The notes under the pieces: model-generated
The model's database searches: none
Told to the model about the DNA's origin: nothing
What the model saw: only the letters and a program-made list of their open reading frames with translations
NCBI GenBank assembly: GCA_028829895.1
Contig: CM054178.1
Span: 105,187,558 to 105,251,557 of the forward strand
Source of the DNA: Sinotaia quadrata
Taxonomy: Eukaryota > Mollusca > Gastropoda > Architaenioglossa > Viviparidae
Length of the DNA: 64,000 nt
Reading direction: 5' to 3'
Program-made: the position numbers and the translations under genes
Shown: positions 11,700-24,170 of the stretch, one piece after another
Layout of the letters: each line of letters opens with the position of its first letter
Position numbering within the stretch: the stretch's first letter is position 1

Positions 11700-13180
11700 A
11701 CAGTTGGATTTTTTCTTTAAATGGTGAGAGCAATGATACTACTTATACTGTGATTTAAAAATATTAGCACATAAAATAAAACTAGCTCAATCGAGGATAC
11801 AGAAATTTATCACTGAGAGAATTCTTCAGAACCCGATGTAAAGGTGCTTGGAGCCTTTTCGATTATCTGGCATAAACTATTTTTCGGTAGTAGTAATTTT
11901 ATTTATACCACTGATATAAGTGATAGGGTGTTCCATAGCTAGTGCTGAGACTGTCGAACTTCGTACAAATTGTTGTTACCCATTATTAAGCTTTAGATTA
12001 TGAACATTAACTGTTCTACGTTAAATCCAACTAGCATGCATGATTTAAATGCGCGTTCAGTTTTCTATTTAAACTTATTGTGCTTCTTGTCTCATTACTT
12101 ACTTTGTAAATTTCAAGTTAACTCTTCAAAGAAAAAGTGTGTTGAAACGTGGCTTGGTGGCTGGCTATTTTGAGCAAGTCGTCTCATTTGTTTTGGTCGG
12201 ATGGTGTTTTCTATTATTATATGTTCGGATTATTTAACAATGGTAATATTTTCTGAAAGGCAGATTGTGTCTGATCACAAAACCTTTTTGTTCGTTTTGA
12301 TGAAGTCATTTTGAGAAAAATAATTGAAACTATAACTATTTCATACGCCTAGTCGTTTCTTTTCGAAATTATCGTTCAGTACGTGTTAAAAATCTTTTGT
12401 AATGCAATAACGTTTATTCATTTAGCTGATTTTAACAGATATTTTTCTGTTAATAACGAAACTGTTTTTAATCAAGAAATCTTTGGGATGAATGGGGTCA
12501 TGGCTAGGAAGATCACTTTGTCATTCCCATTGGAATTTCAAAATGCAGATAACTCTTGCCTATAAAATTGGAAGCATCGTCTACTGTGAATTCCAAGTAT
12601 ATCCACTTCTGGAATATGACCAATCCAAATAACTGTTCAGCTATAACTAAAACGAAACAAAAAAAAAAAACAAGATGCAACTGTTATGTCAAACTACATG
12701 TATACCGATTTGCTCCGTGTAACCGGGTAGCTTCATTTAAGTTTACCAGTTTCATAATTTTCTTCATAAATTTAGCTTTCGCATTTTATATTATTTTGAC
12801 TATGTTCATCAGAAAGCGCTTTAAAATAGTTTTATATATATATACTTTTATGTACTTAAACATGAAAAATAAATGTTTAAATGGACTAGAACGTGATTAA
12901 GAATTCCAACAATAGTAGCTCGATGTGGGAGACATTTTGGTTTGACCTTGAAAATATAAACCGTCTGTTTCTCATTTAATTTAATAAAATATATATTTTT
13001 ATACTCATTCTTAAAAGTAGTACTAAATCTCTGTTTCAGTCCGCTATACCTATCCTTCTAATCAAAATAGAGAAAATATACAGACATTTGAAATCATGAG
13101 AGAGAAAAAGTAGAAACATAATTATAATAAGTATAGAGAAATTAAACAAACATTTTTTGTAATTAACATAGAGAAACATT
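11700..13180. other. AT-rich unique sequence, nothing supported
   Basis: No array and no recognisable coding. The 114-residue plus frame (12556-12900) is low-complexity, Lys- and Phe-rich and not family-like. Confidence 0.45.
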
Positions 13181-13185
13181 ACAGA

Positions 13186-13335
13186 CATAAAAATCTACAT
13201 AGAGAACAATTACAGAAAAGCTATAATGAACATAGAGAACAATTACAGTAAAGCTATAATGAACATAGAGAACAATTACAGAAAAGTTATAATGAACATA
13301 GAGAACAATTACAGAAACGCTAAAATGAACATACA
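13186..13335. repeat. 33-bp minisatellite, 4-5 units
   Basis: The unit is AACATAGAGAACAATTACAG followed by AAAAGCTATAATG. Looser CATAGAGAAA copies extend left to about 13065. Confidence 0.9.
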
Positions 13336-13857
13336 GATATGTTTGTAATCAGTCACCATAAGAAAATTATAAAAAGTTTAGATTTGTGAGCAAAATAAAA
13401 TAAAAAAGTCTGGACAGTATAACATTAATTTTAATGTGACGAAAGTAATCTATTTGCTAACTGTAAAGGTTTTGTAACAAATAAATATAAATAAACATTT
13501 GCTAAATACATTTTATCATTAATTTTTACTTGCTGATTCATAATACTGATATATATTATTATAAGCCATTATTGGTACATGCAAATTTGCTTTGCAGTTC
13601 GGCCGCGATCTTCATTAAAAAGAAAATGAACACTAAAGTACTACTGCAGATCTACTACAGTAGTAGTATATTAAATTGCAGTATAGTAGTTAGTGTTATA
13701 GCTACAGTTGGTTAAATAAAATGACATTTTAATATAAATCGGGTAATAATTACTTAATCATTTTCGACTTGGGTAGTAATAGACGTGGACTGTGTACGCA
13801 CAAGTTGAATATAATCAAATGGACTTCACAAATACTAAACTGAGTAAGTCACTGCAA

Positions 13858-13988
13858 CTGTCAACACATATCTCTGTCATTAACTAGGATTTCGGTAAGA
13901 TATCTATCAACACATATCTCTGTCATTAACTAGCATTTCGGTAAGATATCTATCAACACATATCTCTGTCATTAACTAGCATTTCGGG
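13858..13988. repeat. 47-bp repeat, 3 units
   Basis: ATCAACACATATCTCTGTCA then TTAACTAG(C/G)ATTTCGGTAAG. The three copies differ at about one base. Confidence 0.93.
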
Positions 13989-13989
13989 C

Positions 13990-14375
13990 TTTTTGTAAGC
14001 ATAATGTTGAGATCCACTTAATGAATTAACCAGTCATTATTCTCTTCTTGTATCTCTCTGTCTATCTGTTTATTTAACCTTCTCTCCCCTTCATTTTCAC
14101 GAAATCTTCTGGCGGTGCTGTTGGGATGATGCAACTAGGATGACGCTACAGGTGTCACAATCACGATTCTCGCACCTTACATCTTTACTCTCGGGGAAGG
14201 ATGGTGGTGGGGGGGGTGGGCAGGAGTGTGGAAGGTTCGCGTCTGTAGACTACTTGTACCGCGTGTATGTTTTACGGACGATAATTTAATGCCTCATCAT
14301 GACATTGCATTAGAATATCTCGATGAAAATCATTGCCCGCAATGCGATGTCGCCTTATCACCAAGCAATATATAA
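13990..14375. other. Unique sequence, moderately GC-rich
   Basis: Contains a G-rich run (14200-14222). No gene seen. Confidence 0.4.
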
Positions 14376-14421
14376 TGTGTGTGTGTGTGTGTGTGCGTGC
14401 GTGCGCGCGCGTGCGTGTGTT
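14376..14421. repeat. (GT)n / (GC)n microsatellite
   Basis: GT units pass into GCGTGCGTGCGCGCGCGTGC. Confidence 0.95.
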
Positions 14422-14711
14422 TGATTAAGAGTTGTTCCTGAGACCACGTGACTTGCCGCTGTCTCCCGGCTCGAACATAGATGCACTGTACAACTCTAAG
14501 TAGACGGAAGCGAGAAGAGCGAAGGTTTTTGGACATTTCTGTGGAGAAATTTGGAAAACTGCTAGTTTCTCCAATGTCAAGTGTCCCAGTATGCAGTAGT
14601 AGAGGAAGCATTAATTAATAAGGGAAATAATATAAGTAGTAGCTGTAGAAGTAGTAATAGAAATAGAGAAATAATACAATTGGTAGAAAGAATAGCAGCG
14701 GAAGAAGCAGT

Positions 14712-14750
14712 AATAGTAGTAGTAGTAGTAGTAGTAGTAATAGTAGTAGA
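14712..14750. repeat. (TAG)n microsatellite
   Basis: About 12 TAG units inside a TAG-enriched region (14590-14750). Poly-Tyr, poly-Val and poly-Thr frames on both strands are artefacts. Confidence 0.93.
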
Positions 14751-14889
14751 GAAAAAGTATATCATTATTGAAGTGTGCGCACTTTATGCTTTTCCAATGC
14801 ATTGCATCCAAGCGATGGCGTCATATGAATTAAAACATCACACGCATAGTAGCAATGTACTATCAGTTGACCTCAGCATATGAAAAATA

Positions 14890-15460
14890 TTGAGAAGCAT
14901 ATATTCTAAAATTTCACATTTACCACCTCTCAAAATATTTCAACATTTCATCCCAAACGCATAATAAATCAACTCGCACGCACAAATCAGGAACTGAAAG
15001 GCATAATCAAGAATTCACAAACAAAACCCAAAACAACAATGGTGACACCAACCATCCAGCATCATTAGTTCATCCTGTACTTTGGCTGATGCTTTAGGAC
15101 GATAAACTTTATAAACTGACGTTCTATGTTCATTATTGCTAATCGCTCGCCGCGATCTCTCACATGAATACGCTTAGACCCTGGCATTGACCACAGAATA
15201 GCATTCAGCGTAAAAGACTATGTCCTTCAGGGGTGGGCAGCAACAGACCAGCTTACCCTTTGGGAAGGTGACTGTGCTCAAGGCATTGATTGTCTTTACG
15301 TGCTGTTTATACCTTCTTATGACTCATTCACAACAAGTCTGAACAAGCCTTCAGACGAACGTACAGAAATCAGACTGTCCTCGTATATCTGACGTATCAC
15401 GACTCTTCTCTTCTTTATCATCATTTCATCAATTCTCTACAATGCTATTACTACTATAAA
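14890..15460. other. Unique sequence, nothing supported
   Basis: 15130-15320 is less AT-biased than its surroundings but has no open frame or splice signals that I trust. Confidence 0.4.
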
Positions 15461-15463
15461 AGA

Positions 15464-15514
<51 letters not shown>

Positions 15515-15515
15515 C
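15464..15515. repeat. (GAT)n microsatellite
   Basis: About 17 GAT units. Confidence 0.96.
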
Positions 15516-15531
15516 GATGTAAACGAGTTTC

Positions 15532-15658
15532 AGCTGGCTCGAGTAACGCATTATAATAATTACATTTCTTGAATGAGTTAGAAATTAATTGCTGCTGGCT
15601 CGTGTAACGCATTATAATAATTACATTTCTTGAATGAGTTAGAAATTAATTGCTGCAG
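15532..15658. repeat. ~65-bp direct duplication
   Basis: GCTGGCTCG(A/T)GTAACGCATT, then ATAATAATTACATTTCTTGA and ATGAGTTAGAAATTAATTGC. The second copy follows the first immediately. Confidence 0.88.
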
Positions 15659-15799
15659 GATTCTGATTTTGTTTTCTTTTAGAAAACCGATTTATCAAGC
15701 CGGATACAGCGTTTTGATTTTTTTCTGTTATCATCCTTGTTCAGATAAATTTAATTAACTTTCGTTAGCTTCTTAAAAAAGAAATTCCAATCATTGGTG

Positions 15800-16080
15800 T
15801 TAGTTAGTTTGTGTGAGTGTGTGTTGTTGATTTTTTCTCTCTCTCAGAGACAGATGTGGTAATTATCTCACCACACTCAGAGTCGTTGTGGCCCGAACAG
15901 ACGCATAGGATGCTCAAAGGCCAATGAAGACCATGTTGTCTGGAGCACACAAAAAAAATCTCTAATGAGTTGTTGTCAGGCATTTGATCACTGGCCTCGT
16001 GATCTTTGTCCATCGTGACGACTTTTAGACGATAAGTGGGAGCTGGCAATGGGTCAAGTAGGGTCAAGTAGGGTCTGACT
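15800..16080. other. Moderately GC-rich island, possible regulatory element
   Basis: An 87-residue minus-strand frame (15804-16067) covers it, but no domain is evident and no clear splice pair frames it. A 10-bp repeat GGGTCAAGTA occurs at the right edge. Its composition stands out from the AT-rich surroundings. Confidence 0.25.
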
Positions 16081-16084
16081 AATC

Positions 16085-16695
16085 GAAAGCAGTAAACTGA
16101 ACTCTAGGAAGCTTGTCCATATGATCACTTCTGACCCCAGTAAGTGTCCAGATTGTCATAAATATTCGGAAGAGGAAACACACACTAAATTTATTAATCA
16201 GTGTATTTATTTGCGCATCTGTGCAACCGTTAATCAATGGTTAATTTAATTTAACTATCAGAAAAGTAATAAATATTTTTTTGGTTTATTGTTTTCGGTA
16301 TTAATTTATTATTTTACTTAATTATTGATTTAATATTATAATTTTTAAGATCTATTTTAGTTCAAATGTCTTCGCATATAAATGAACTTTGTAATATGAT
16401 AATCGGTATAATAATTCACCTCGGAATAAATGAAGTTTTCAGTATCAAGAATAATTTAAACTATGTTTATTATAGAGATGGAATCTTTTGAATGTATATA
16501 AATATACACACCCTCATGTATACAAATGTACATACTTATGCGTACATACATATATACATACAGTTAAATTATCTTTATTAAACCATTATTCTTGTATATG
16601 AGTAATAGGTTTTATTCGATTAGATGTCTTTAGGATATTTATGGAAGTTTGATATTCATTACTATTCAAATTTATAATAAATTATTAAAAGAAGC
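16085..16695. other. AT-rich unique sequence, nothing supported
   Basis: TATA/ATAC-rich around 16490-16560. No gene seen. Confidence 0.45.
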
Positions 16696-16696
16696 T

Positions 16697-16697
<1 letters not shown>

Positions 16698-16741
<44 letters not shown>

Positions 16742-16808
16742 TTTCTATCACCACCACCACCACCACCACCACCACTACTACTACTACTACGTCTACTACT
16801 GATGATGA
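16698..16808. repeat. (CTA)n - (CAC)n - (CTA)n compound microsatellite
   Basis: CTA units at 16698-16742, ACC/CAC units at 16750-16774, CTA again to about 16800, then GATGATGAT. It produces a poly-Leu/poly-Pro frame with no biological support. Confidence 0.95.
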
Positions 16809-17162
16809 TAACAATTCGAAATGTCCTTAGTTCATCATATGGAAGTTTGTTAAACAGTTTGATAAGTGTCTTAAAAAACGAAGGAGACTTGATAACAACT
16901 ATCAGTTCATCTACTTTTGAAAAATATAATTATGGATATTAATATCATTATTGGTTCTAGTGGTTTTGCGTACATAAAGTTCCTTGTTTTTGTATATCTA
17001 TTCCCAAAGAGAAACGAATAATATCTGAAACTGTACTTTCAATATTTTTTCAAAACATGGCTGCAAAATAAATTGCATATTCAGTTTTAATTCCAGAGCT
17101 CTGAAAATGCATACTTTTAAAATTAATTTTAAATTCTAACGCCATAAAAGGAATTATTATAA

Positions 17163-17163
<1 letters not shown>

Positions 17164-17195
<32 letters not shown>

Positions 17196-17231
17196 TCTTA
17201 AGCACACATTTATCTATCTATCTATCTATCT

Positions 17232-17273
<42 letters not shown>

Positions 17274-17282
17274 GTCTGTCTC

Positions 17283-17337
<55 letters not shown>

Positions 17338-17352
17338 ATATATATATATATT
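17164..17352. repeat. Compound (CA)n, (TATC)n, (TC)n, (TA)n microsatellite
   Basis: CA at 17164-17188, TATC at 17210-17231, TC with TATC/TGTC interruptions at 17234-17335, TA at 17337-17351. Confidence 0.95.
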
Positions 17353-17389
17353 GTTTAAAACAGTCCATGGTTTCAGAATTGTTGTAATA

Positions 17390-18160
17390 AACAATTATGT
17401 TTTTGTTTTATTTTATTGCGTATTGTAATAAAAATATCAATTTCTTGAATTATTGTAATGGTTTGAGCCAGGTTAATGCTAACGGTCCCGGAACACTTGG
17501 GGAAAATGTCTAATGTTAGAATCATAAAAGGTTACCATGGAGACTGTCACACTGAACAAGGGGACACGACAGCCACATGACAAAATTTGGAAGTGTTTAC
17601 AACACACTTTGTTATAAAGTCAGCATGCTTTAAGTAGTAAGTTCCCTTTGTGTAAATGACATAATCTAAGTGTTTTATTGTATATCAGACGACGAGGGCA
17701 ATAATAGATAAAAAATATAAGTATGTGATTATGACAGTTATGCACGTCAGCATCGGAAAGGATTGTTTTGTGCAAGACATTACTGTGTGCATGCTGGCGA
17801 TGAAATAAATGACGAGCGTAAATAACCAGGCAACAGCTAAAAACAATAGAGCTGAGCGTAAGCATGCGATGACATCGACATCTCCAGGTAAAGATTGTGA
17901 GCGTGTGATGACATGAACGTAATAATACTAAATATGTCGCTGAGTGTAATTACATGATACAACTGTCAATGCTGCACTACTCAGTGTGAATACGTAGTGG
18001 AGCCGTTTCATTTACAAACGTAAACAAGTGTGAGATTACTGTGGAGAGGACCGTAGCAATAAGAACTGTAAGCGAGCATAACCGTGTGACATGACAAGTA
18101 ACTGCATCAACTCTGAAAGCATGATGAGGGTAATGATCGCAGTGTGAATGTAAGAAAGAT
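17390..18160. other. Unique sequence left of dispersed copy B
   Basis: Weak internal repetition of GTGTGATGACA(T)GA-like pieces between 17860 and 18150. No gene seen. Confidence 0.35.
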
Positions 18161-18163
18161 TGT

Positions 18164-19644
18164 TGTGACAGAGTAAATTTTAAAATTTAAATTGTTATAT
18201 AAACTGCTAAATTGTCGGAGTAACCCGATTTTGGGCACTCCTTATGGTGTTATTTTTGAAAATGTCTGAGTTGAAGTAAACAGCTCCAGGCAAGAACATT
18301 TTAGATTGCTGACATAATGCAAACTGAGTGAGTAGTTTTCTATTATCCAATGATCATGATTTACAAGAACGAGACTTGCCAATGGGCTGAGTTTAAGGAG
18401 TTCTCTTGCTGAAGAAAATTCTGCTCTCCAATCATTTTTGAATTTGGTGTGGAAAAAGAAAGTCTGGCTTTGAAAGGCAATCATTAGCTTGATGATGAGT
18501 TAAAACTGACTGATTGAGAGAGAATTGACTTAGGAATAGTTCATGCATTATTGCTATTGATATGCTATACTGTAACGTGCTAAATACTTGACATTGTTTC
18601 TAGTGAACCTGTTTGTAAACTATTATGCTGTATTTATTATGTATTGGGCTAATAAATAGAGTTGCAGGAAACTTAAGTTGAGGCTTGAGTGTAAGAAAGA
18701 ATGGAGTTAGAGATGAATAAATTGGAAACTTAGCATTTGTTCCCTGAATATATTTAACAGGGAAGAAGCAGCCTTTTCTGTCTTATTAGATTTCCTGGTT
18801 TACTAACATATAAACCGCTATGACCAAGGTAGATTTTAAAGTCCCTACCCCTAATGTATAAGTGTACGGATAAACTGCACTCTGTTGATGTATGGTGGCA
18901 AAGTATGCACTAATCCATCATTGAATTTCTGGTACAAGGAAGTTAATAACATTGCTATATTATTGATCTGCTTGATGGAACTAATATTTCAGAATATTGG
19001 AACTGACAATTCTATTGTGGCAATAAACTTGTGACTTTGTTATGAAAGTGAGTGAAAGACTATTGTGGCAATCATTTAGACAAGTTTTTTTTTTTAAAAA
19101 CTATTATTGCTATTATCTCTATAATTCCATTTCTTTATCTGATAAGAATTATCCTGTGATTTATATTGACACTAATCTGTTGAATTATGTGTTAGGATAT
19201 AAGACTGTATACTCTTTGAAATTATTTGAACATGGTTTTGTGGAAATATTGATGTCAAGTAATCTTTTCATTGTATTTGATTGTTAATTTAATAAATTTA
19301 TTGTTAAATTTATTGACCTTCTTACACGTATTGATAACCATATGTTGAAAACGATAGTGAGTGGATGGGGACTCGCTAAATATAGATCAAGAGAGAGATT
19401 TATTTGTTCTTTTGGTAAGACGTTTTCCACCTATGGAAATATTGTGTGACAGTAAATATTTCTCTTGAATGTTGTGGAAGAGAGAAGCGTTTACAGTGCC
19501 TGCATATCCGCCAAGTGAGAGAGATGGGTGGTGTCCGCTGGAGAATTATTAATAACATAAATTAAGATTTTCATCACTTGTAATTAGGTAAGGGTGATTA
19601 ATTAAATAATCATAACCAGTAACTAGTGTGACGTTTGTGTCACA
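18164..19644 (+). mobile_element. Dispersed repeat family copy B, full length (~1.48 kb), LTR-like
   Basis: Starts TGTGACAGAGTAAATTT and ends GTTTGTGTCACA, so it has TG...CA ends with a 7-bp terminal inverted repeat. It aligns by eye along its length with the copy at 52650-54062. Shared landmarks include GTAACCCGA near the start, TGGGCTAATAAATA (AATAAA at 18651-18656), GATGTCAAGTAATCTTTTC and TTAATAAATTTATTGTTAAA near the end. No protein domain is seen, and the 81-residue open frame inside (19042-19287) is not conserved in the other copies. A solo LTR best explains the TG...CA ends and AATAAA. A non-autonomous DNA element is the alternative. A (GATA)n/(GA)n tract abuts the right end, and no clean target duplication is visible. 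Confidence 0.75.
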
Positions 19645-19645
19645 G

Positions 19646-19696
<51 letters not shown>
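19645..19696. repeat. (GATA)n-(GA)n microsatellite abutting copy B
   Basis: Begins directly after the TGTCACA end of the dispersed element. Confidence 0.95.
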
Positions 19697-19700
<4 letters not shown>

Positions 19701-19934
19701 CAGCTTTTTATCTTTATTTTTTATATCGATTTTCTGACAGATAGAAACAGACTAAACACTGCTTAGCTTTAAAAAAAAAAAAAGAATTGAGACACCTCAC
19801 CCACCCTTTCGCATCATTACCATTATATACTAACTGCTTAAAAAGAGTGTGCGAATCTAGTCTCACTTGTCTCCCTTCCTTCGAAAATTGCTGTTACCAC
19901 GAATATGGCGATACTGTTCCCTCTCGTATAAAGG

Positions 19935-20078
19935 TTATAAAGTATTAGTGGTAAGATAAAGTGAGTTAAATGTAAATCGTTTTAATAGTATTCGGTTATA
20001 AAGTATTCAGCCAGCGCACGAAAGATTAGTGGTAAGATAAAGTGAGTTAAATGTAAATCGTTTTAATAGTATTCGGTT
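19935..20078. repeat. ~69-bp direct duplication
   Basis: AGTGGTAAGATAAAGTGAGT, then TAAATGTAAATCGTTTTAAT and AGTATTCGGTT, appears at about 19950 and again at about 20031. Confidence 0.88.
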
Positions 20079-20224
20079 GATATGAATACTTATATACTCA
20101 ACGCTCACAGAGTGTGATACGTGTTTACTACTGAAAATTATCTATATTGCTCTGTGTTTCAATTATTCTGTATGTCTGACGGCGCTGCGATAGATTTTCT
20201 ACCAACGAAAGATCAGTTAAAATG

Positions 20225-20590
20225 CCCTGTATTTCTTATGATGTTCTGCCAGACTGTCAACAGGAAAAGGAGAGATGTAGTGTACCGTATTTCTTATGAT
20301 GTTCTGTCAGACTGTCAACAGGAAAAGGAGAGATGTAGTGTACCGTATTTCTTATGATGTTCTGTCAGACTGTCAACAGGAAAAGGAGAGATGTAGTGTA
20401 CCGTATTTCTTATGATGTTCTGTCAGACTGTCAACAGGAAAAGGAGATGTGTAGTGTACCGTATTTCTTATGATGTTCTGTCAGACTGTCAACAGGAAAA
20501 GGAGATGTGTAGTGTACCGTATTTCTTATGATGTTCTGCCAGACTGTCAACAGGAAAAGGAGAGATGTAGTGCACTGTATTTCTTCTAGT
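20225..20590. repeat. 58-bp minisatellite, 6 units
   Basis: The unit is GTATTTCTTATGATGTTCTG, then (T/C)CAGACTGTCAACAGGAAAA and GGAGAGATGTAGTGTACC. Copies are nearly identical, with two carrying GATGTGT instead of GAGATGT. Confidence 0.95.
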
Positions 20591-20939
20591 GTGAGAGAGA
20601 CCTCTTGTGGATAAACGAGGAATTGAACAGCACCTTACTCTCATATGATGCTGTTATATATTTCTTCTAATCCAAAGAAGTACTGAACCGAGGTTTATCG
20701 GTTTGCGGGCGATATTTTTCTTTCAGCCAGAAAGCTTGCCCCGTCTATGTGGTGTGCGCGAGGGAGTTTTCATTAGCTCCAACGATATAGTACTTTACTG
20801 CATTGACATGAAAGTGTTTTTATAAAATGTCAGTCAATGAAGTCGATGAATGTTAAGAAGTGTGACCTCATCACATACGCACTTCATCATTTCCCTTCAC
20901 CCTCCCATCCTAACACCCTTGACAAGTGAGAATTTTCTT

Positions 20940-21100
20940 CGTCTTCCTCAGGCCCGCGTTGGTGTTCGCAAATCCAATTAGAACTGTCTCCAGTTCGAGC
21001 CGCCGAGAACCCCTCTCGGCACTAATTAAAGCACGTGCAATTCGGAGCCCATTTGAGGCTGCGAGGGCTCGGTCCTATGCCCGGTAGGAGTTTTTCTTCT
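20940..21100. promoter_or_regulatory. Candidate cis-regulatory element (GC-rich island)
   Basis: Compositionally distinct and free of repeats. It contains CCAATTAGAAC, a palindromic TAATTA homeodomain core (21023-21028), an E-box CACGTG (21032-21037) and a short hairpin GCCGAGA/TCTCGGC (21002-21020). No open frame is convincing. Its placement within a probable NOL4 intron or flank is compatible with an enhancer. The call is inference only. Confidence 0.35.
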
Positions 21101-21119
21101 CTAAAGTCCGGCCCGGCCC

Positions 21120-23200
21120 CTCCCCTTCCTCTCACCCCCACCTTCGTCACTCACTCATTAATTCCCTCCAATTTATTCATTAATTATCTACATTACAACT
21201 GATTTTTCAACTAATTCTGCATTGTCAACAAATAACCGAAGCGTCGACAAAAAGAATTGGTAGTATAAAGTGAGCAAGGTAAATTTTATTTACTCCAGCG
21301 AAACAGTCTGTATATTGCATTATTATAATATGCGCAGTAGTAAACCAGCCGAGTACAACTGAACGCACTTGTCTAGTTCGAGCACTTGAGTCTTCTAGAG
21401 TCCTGGCATAACGGTCGGTCTCAGCAAAACGGACTGTCCTTGCTCAGCACGCTGCAGACAGTTGAGGCCACCCGGTCGGTGACTGAGTGAAGCCATTGGC
21501 TGTGACAGCCGGAAAACAATTGATCAATTTGTTTTGACGTGTCGGTTAGTCATTTCATATTCAAACGACCTCCTGAAAAGAATTAGGATTTGCTACTAAG
21601 AGTGGGGTCAAGGGCTATCGATAAACACGTCTGAAGAGACAAAAGACTAGCAGTTAATTTGCTCATGCAAACATGTTGTTTCGGCTAGCAGAAGCGCTAG
21701 ATCTCACGTGACCGATATAACACATAACTGCTGAAACGTAGGATGGAGGTGTACAAACGGCAGGAGCTGTTGTTGGCTATTTTCTCTTGCAAAAATTAAA
21801 ACAAACAAGACAAAAAAACAAAAAACAAAACCCCCATTATAACTGCAGCCTGAAAGTGAAAGGGACTAAAACCAGCTTTGGCGACTGAAGACAGAATATA
21901 TGGCTTCTTTCTAGCAATCACAACGGTTGTCAAAACTCGGGTGTCAGAGCTAGTTCGGCCTCATATAATAGATGATTGCAGTGAGGTTTAGACTGCTGTT
22001 TGTTTAAATTTTCCTTATCATTATCATCGTCGTCGTTGTTGTCCATCATCTTCTCAGTTCTTCTTTCCATCTTTATTTATTTATGTATGCCCTGTTAAAA
22101 ATATATTAAAGGATCTCTAAAATGCTAGCGATGTTTTTATCTTTCCCAAACGCAAAAGACTGCTGATCACAGAATCTTTCTACCGCCTTTCCAGCTTTTT
22201 GTCCCCAGTCTTCACCGTACAAACGCATAATTTTAAATCGATTGACTTAATGCTCATGTCTCTTTCGATATGGTATTAACATCTGCTTCATTCACCTGGA
22301 CCACCCACCCTCACACACACTTATAAAAGTATATACATATACAGATAAACACAACGCACGCACGCACACTCATTCAAACCCAATCACATTCTATGGAAAC
22401 TTTTAAAATTTGTTACGTCAATCGTTTTTTTTTTTAAAGACGCTTTTTATTTTCTTATAGTATTTTCACTCTTCAATGTGAAATATTGCTTTCTGGAAAG
22501 AAAATGAAATTATGCATGTGAACATGCTGCGCCTGTTCCATTGCAGTGAACAGAGTACAACACAGAGGAAGTTTCCTTTCAGGTGACAGCATTTCGAAGA
22601 CAGAATGGTAGTAGTAGTTCCGCTAACAGTGCGCCCACATGGATTGCGTTAGAACTTTTCATCTTTTGGATGTTTTCAGTTCTTGGTAGATTCCTGTGGG
22701 GCCTTCCTCTTATCTCTTGTATTCAAGGAGGGTGGGGTGTGGTGTTCGTGCGTTGTGTTGTGTGTCTCCATGTCTGACCGTGTGTTTGTGCTCGTGTTAT
22801 TTTGTGGTGTTTTTTTTTTTTCCTCTTAGGTTTTCTTCAGAGCCGCCTTGTGTGTGTTGATGTATGTACCGCTTGCTTTGGACCAGCGAGTTTGAGATTT
22901 GTGTTTGTGCGTGTTATCGTGTGTGGGATTATTTTTTTTAATTTTTTTTTTATAGTAAGTGGAGTGTGTGTGTTTCTAGGAGATAGTTGATGAGTGCTAG
23001 GTGATTGTGACAGAGAATGGATGTACCCGAATCTTTTATTTTGAAGTTATTTTGGGGAGGGGGGCGGCAGAGTCCACAATGGCGACAATACTGGAATCCA
23101 GCAAACGGCTGTCATTAGTAGAAGATAAAGTAATCTAAGGCACGGTCACTCATTTTCTTGTTGTTGTTTTTCACCTCCAGACAACGATAATCTGTAGTAG
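21120..23200. other. Unique sequence, nothing firmly supported
   Basis: Mixed composition. Plus frames of 62-64 residues at 22583-22990 are Val/Cys/Phe-rich from GT- and T-rich DNA and do not resemble a protein family. Confidence 0.4.
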
Positions 23201-23313
23201 TTTATGTTGTTAAAGTCGTCAAAGATTAATGATCAGTAATATCAGAATAACATTACTTTTGCTTCTAAATAAAGTAAAAATAGATAACTGATATGAAAGA
23301 CAGAGGAAAAGAC

Positions 23314-23361
23314 ATACAGACAGATAGATAGATAAATCAATAGATAGACAGTCAGACAGAC

Positions 23362-23440
<79 letters not shown>

Positions 23441-23441
23441 A
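23314..23441. repeat. (GATA)n microsatellite with GACA interruptions
   Basis: About 20 perfect GATA units at 23360-23440, preceded by imperfect GATA/GACA units. Confidence 0.96.
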
Positions 23442-23499
23442 TGTTTTAATATCAATCTCACTAACTTTTCCATTTAGTGATGCATTGACTTTCTCGGTT

Positions 23500-24170
23500 A
23501 GAGTGAAGTTACTTCTCCCAGTAAAAGTTAAAAAATGAAAGCCAAGTTACTTCTTGCAGTAAACATTACAACAATGAAAGCGACGTTAATTCTGGCAGTA
23601 AACTTTACAACGGCGAAAGTCAAGTTGTTTCTGGCAATAAACGTTACAACAGTGAAAGTCAAATTATTTCTGGCAATAAACGTTACAACGGTGAAGGTTG
23701 AGTTATTTCTGGCAATAAACGTTACAACGGTGAAAGTCAAGTTATTTCTGGCAATAAACGTTACAACGGTGAAAGTCAAGTTATTTCTGGCAATAAACGT
23801 TACAACGGTGAAAGTCAAGTTATTTCTGGCAATAAACGTTACAACGGTGAAAGTCAAGTTATTTCTGGCAATAAACGTTACAACGGTGAAAGTCAAGTTA
23901 TTTCTGGCAATAAACGTTACAACGGTGAAAGTCAAGTTATTTCTGGCAATAAACGTTACAACGGTGAAGAGCTTTAGTTATTTCTGGCAATAAAAGTTAC
24001 AACGGTGAAAGTCAAGTTATTTCTGGCAATAAACGTTACAACGGTGAAAGTCAAGTTATTTCTGGCAATAAACGTTACAACGGTGAAGGTTGAGTTATTT
24101 CTGGCAATAAACGTTACAACGGTGAAGATTGAGTTATTTCTGGCAATAAACGTTATAACGGCGAAAACGA
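23500..24170. repeat. 39-bp minisatellite, ~16 units, open on both strands
   Basis: The unit is GGCAATAAACGTTACAACGG, then TGAAAGTCAAGTTATTTCT. Outer units are divergent and the inner ones (23720-23960) are identical, the pattern expected of expansion from the centre. At about 23965-24000 one unit has an indel that breaks the frame. The 13-codon unit gives VKVKLFLAINVTT on plus and LTFTVVTFIARNN on minus (135-152 residue frames). I regard these as non-coding. Confidence 0.95.

Noticed and set aside
20990..21090. tRNA-like gene suggested by GTTCGAGCC
   Set aside because: No cloverleaf could be folded around it: no acceptor stem, D arm or anticodon arm at the right spacing.
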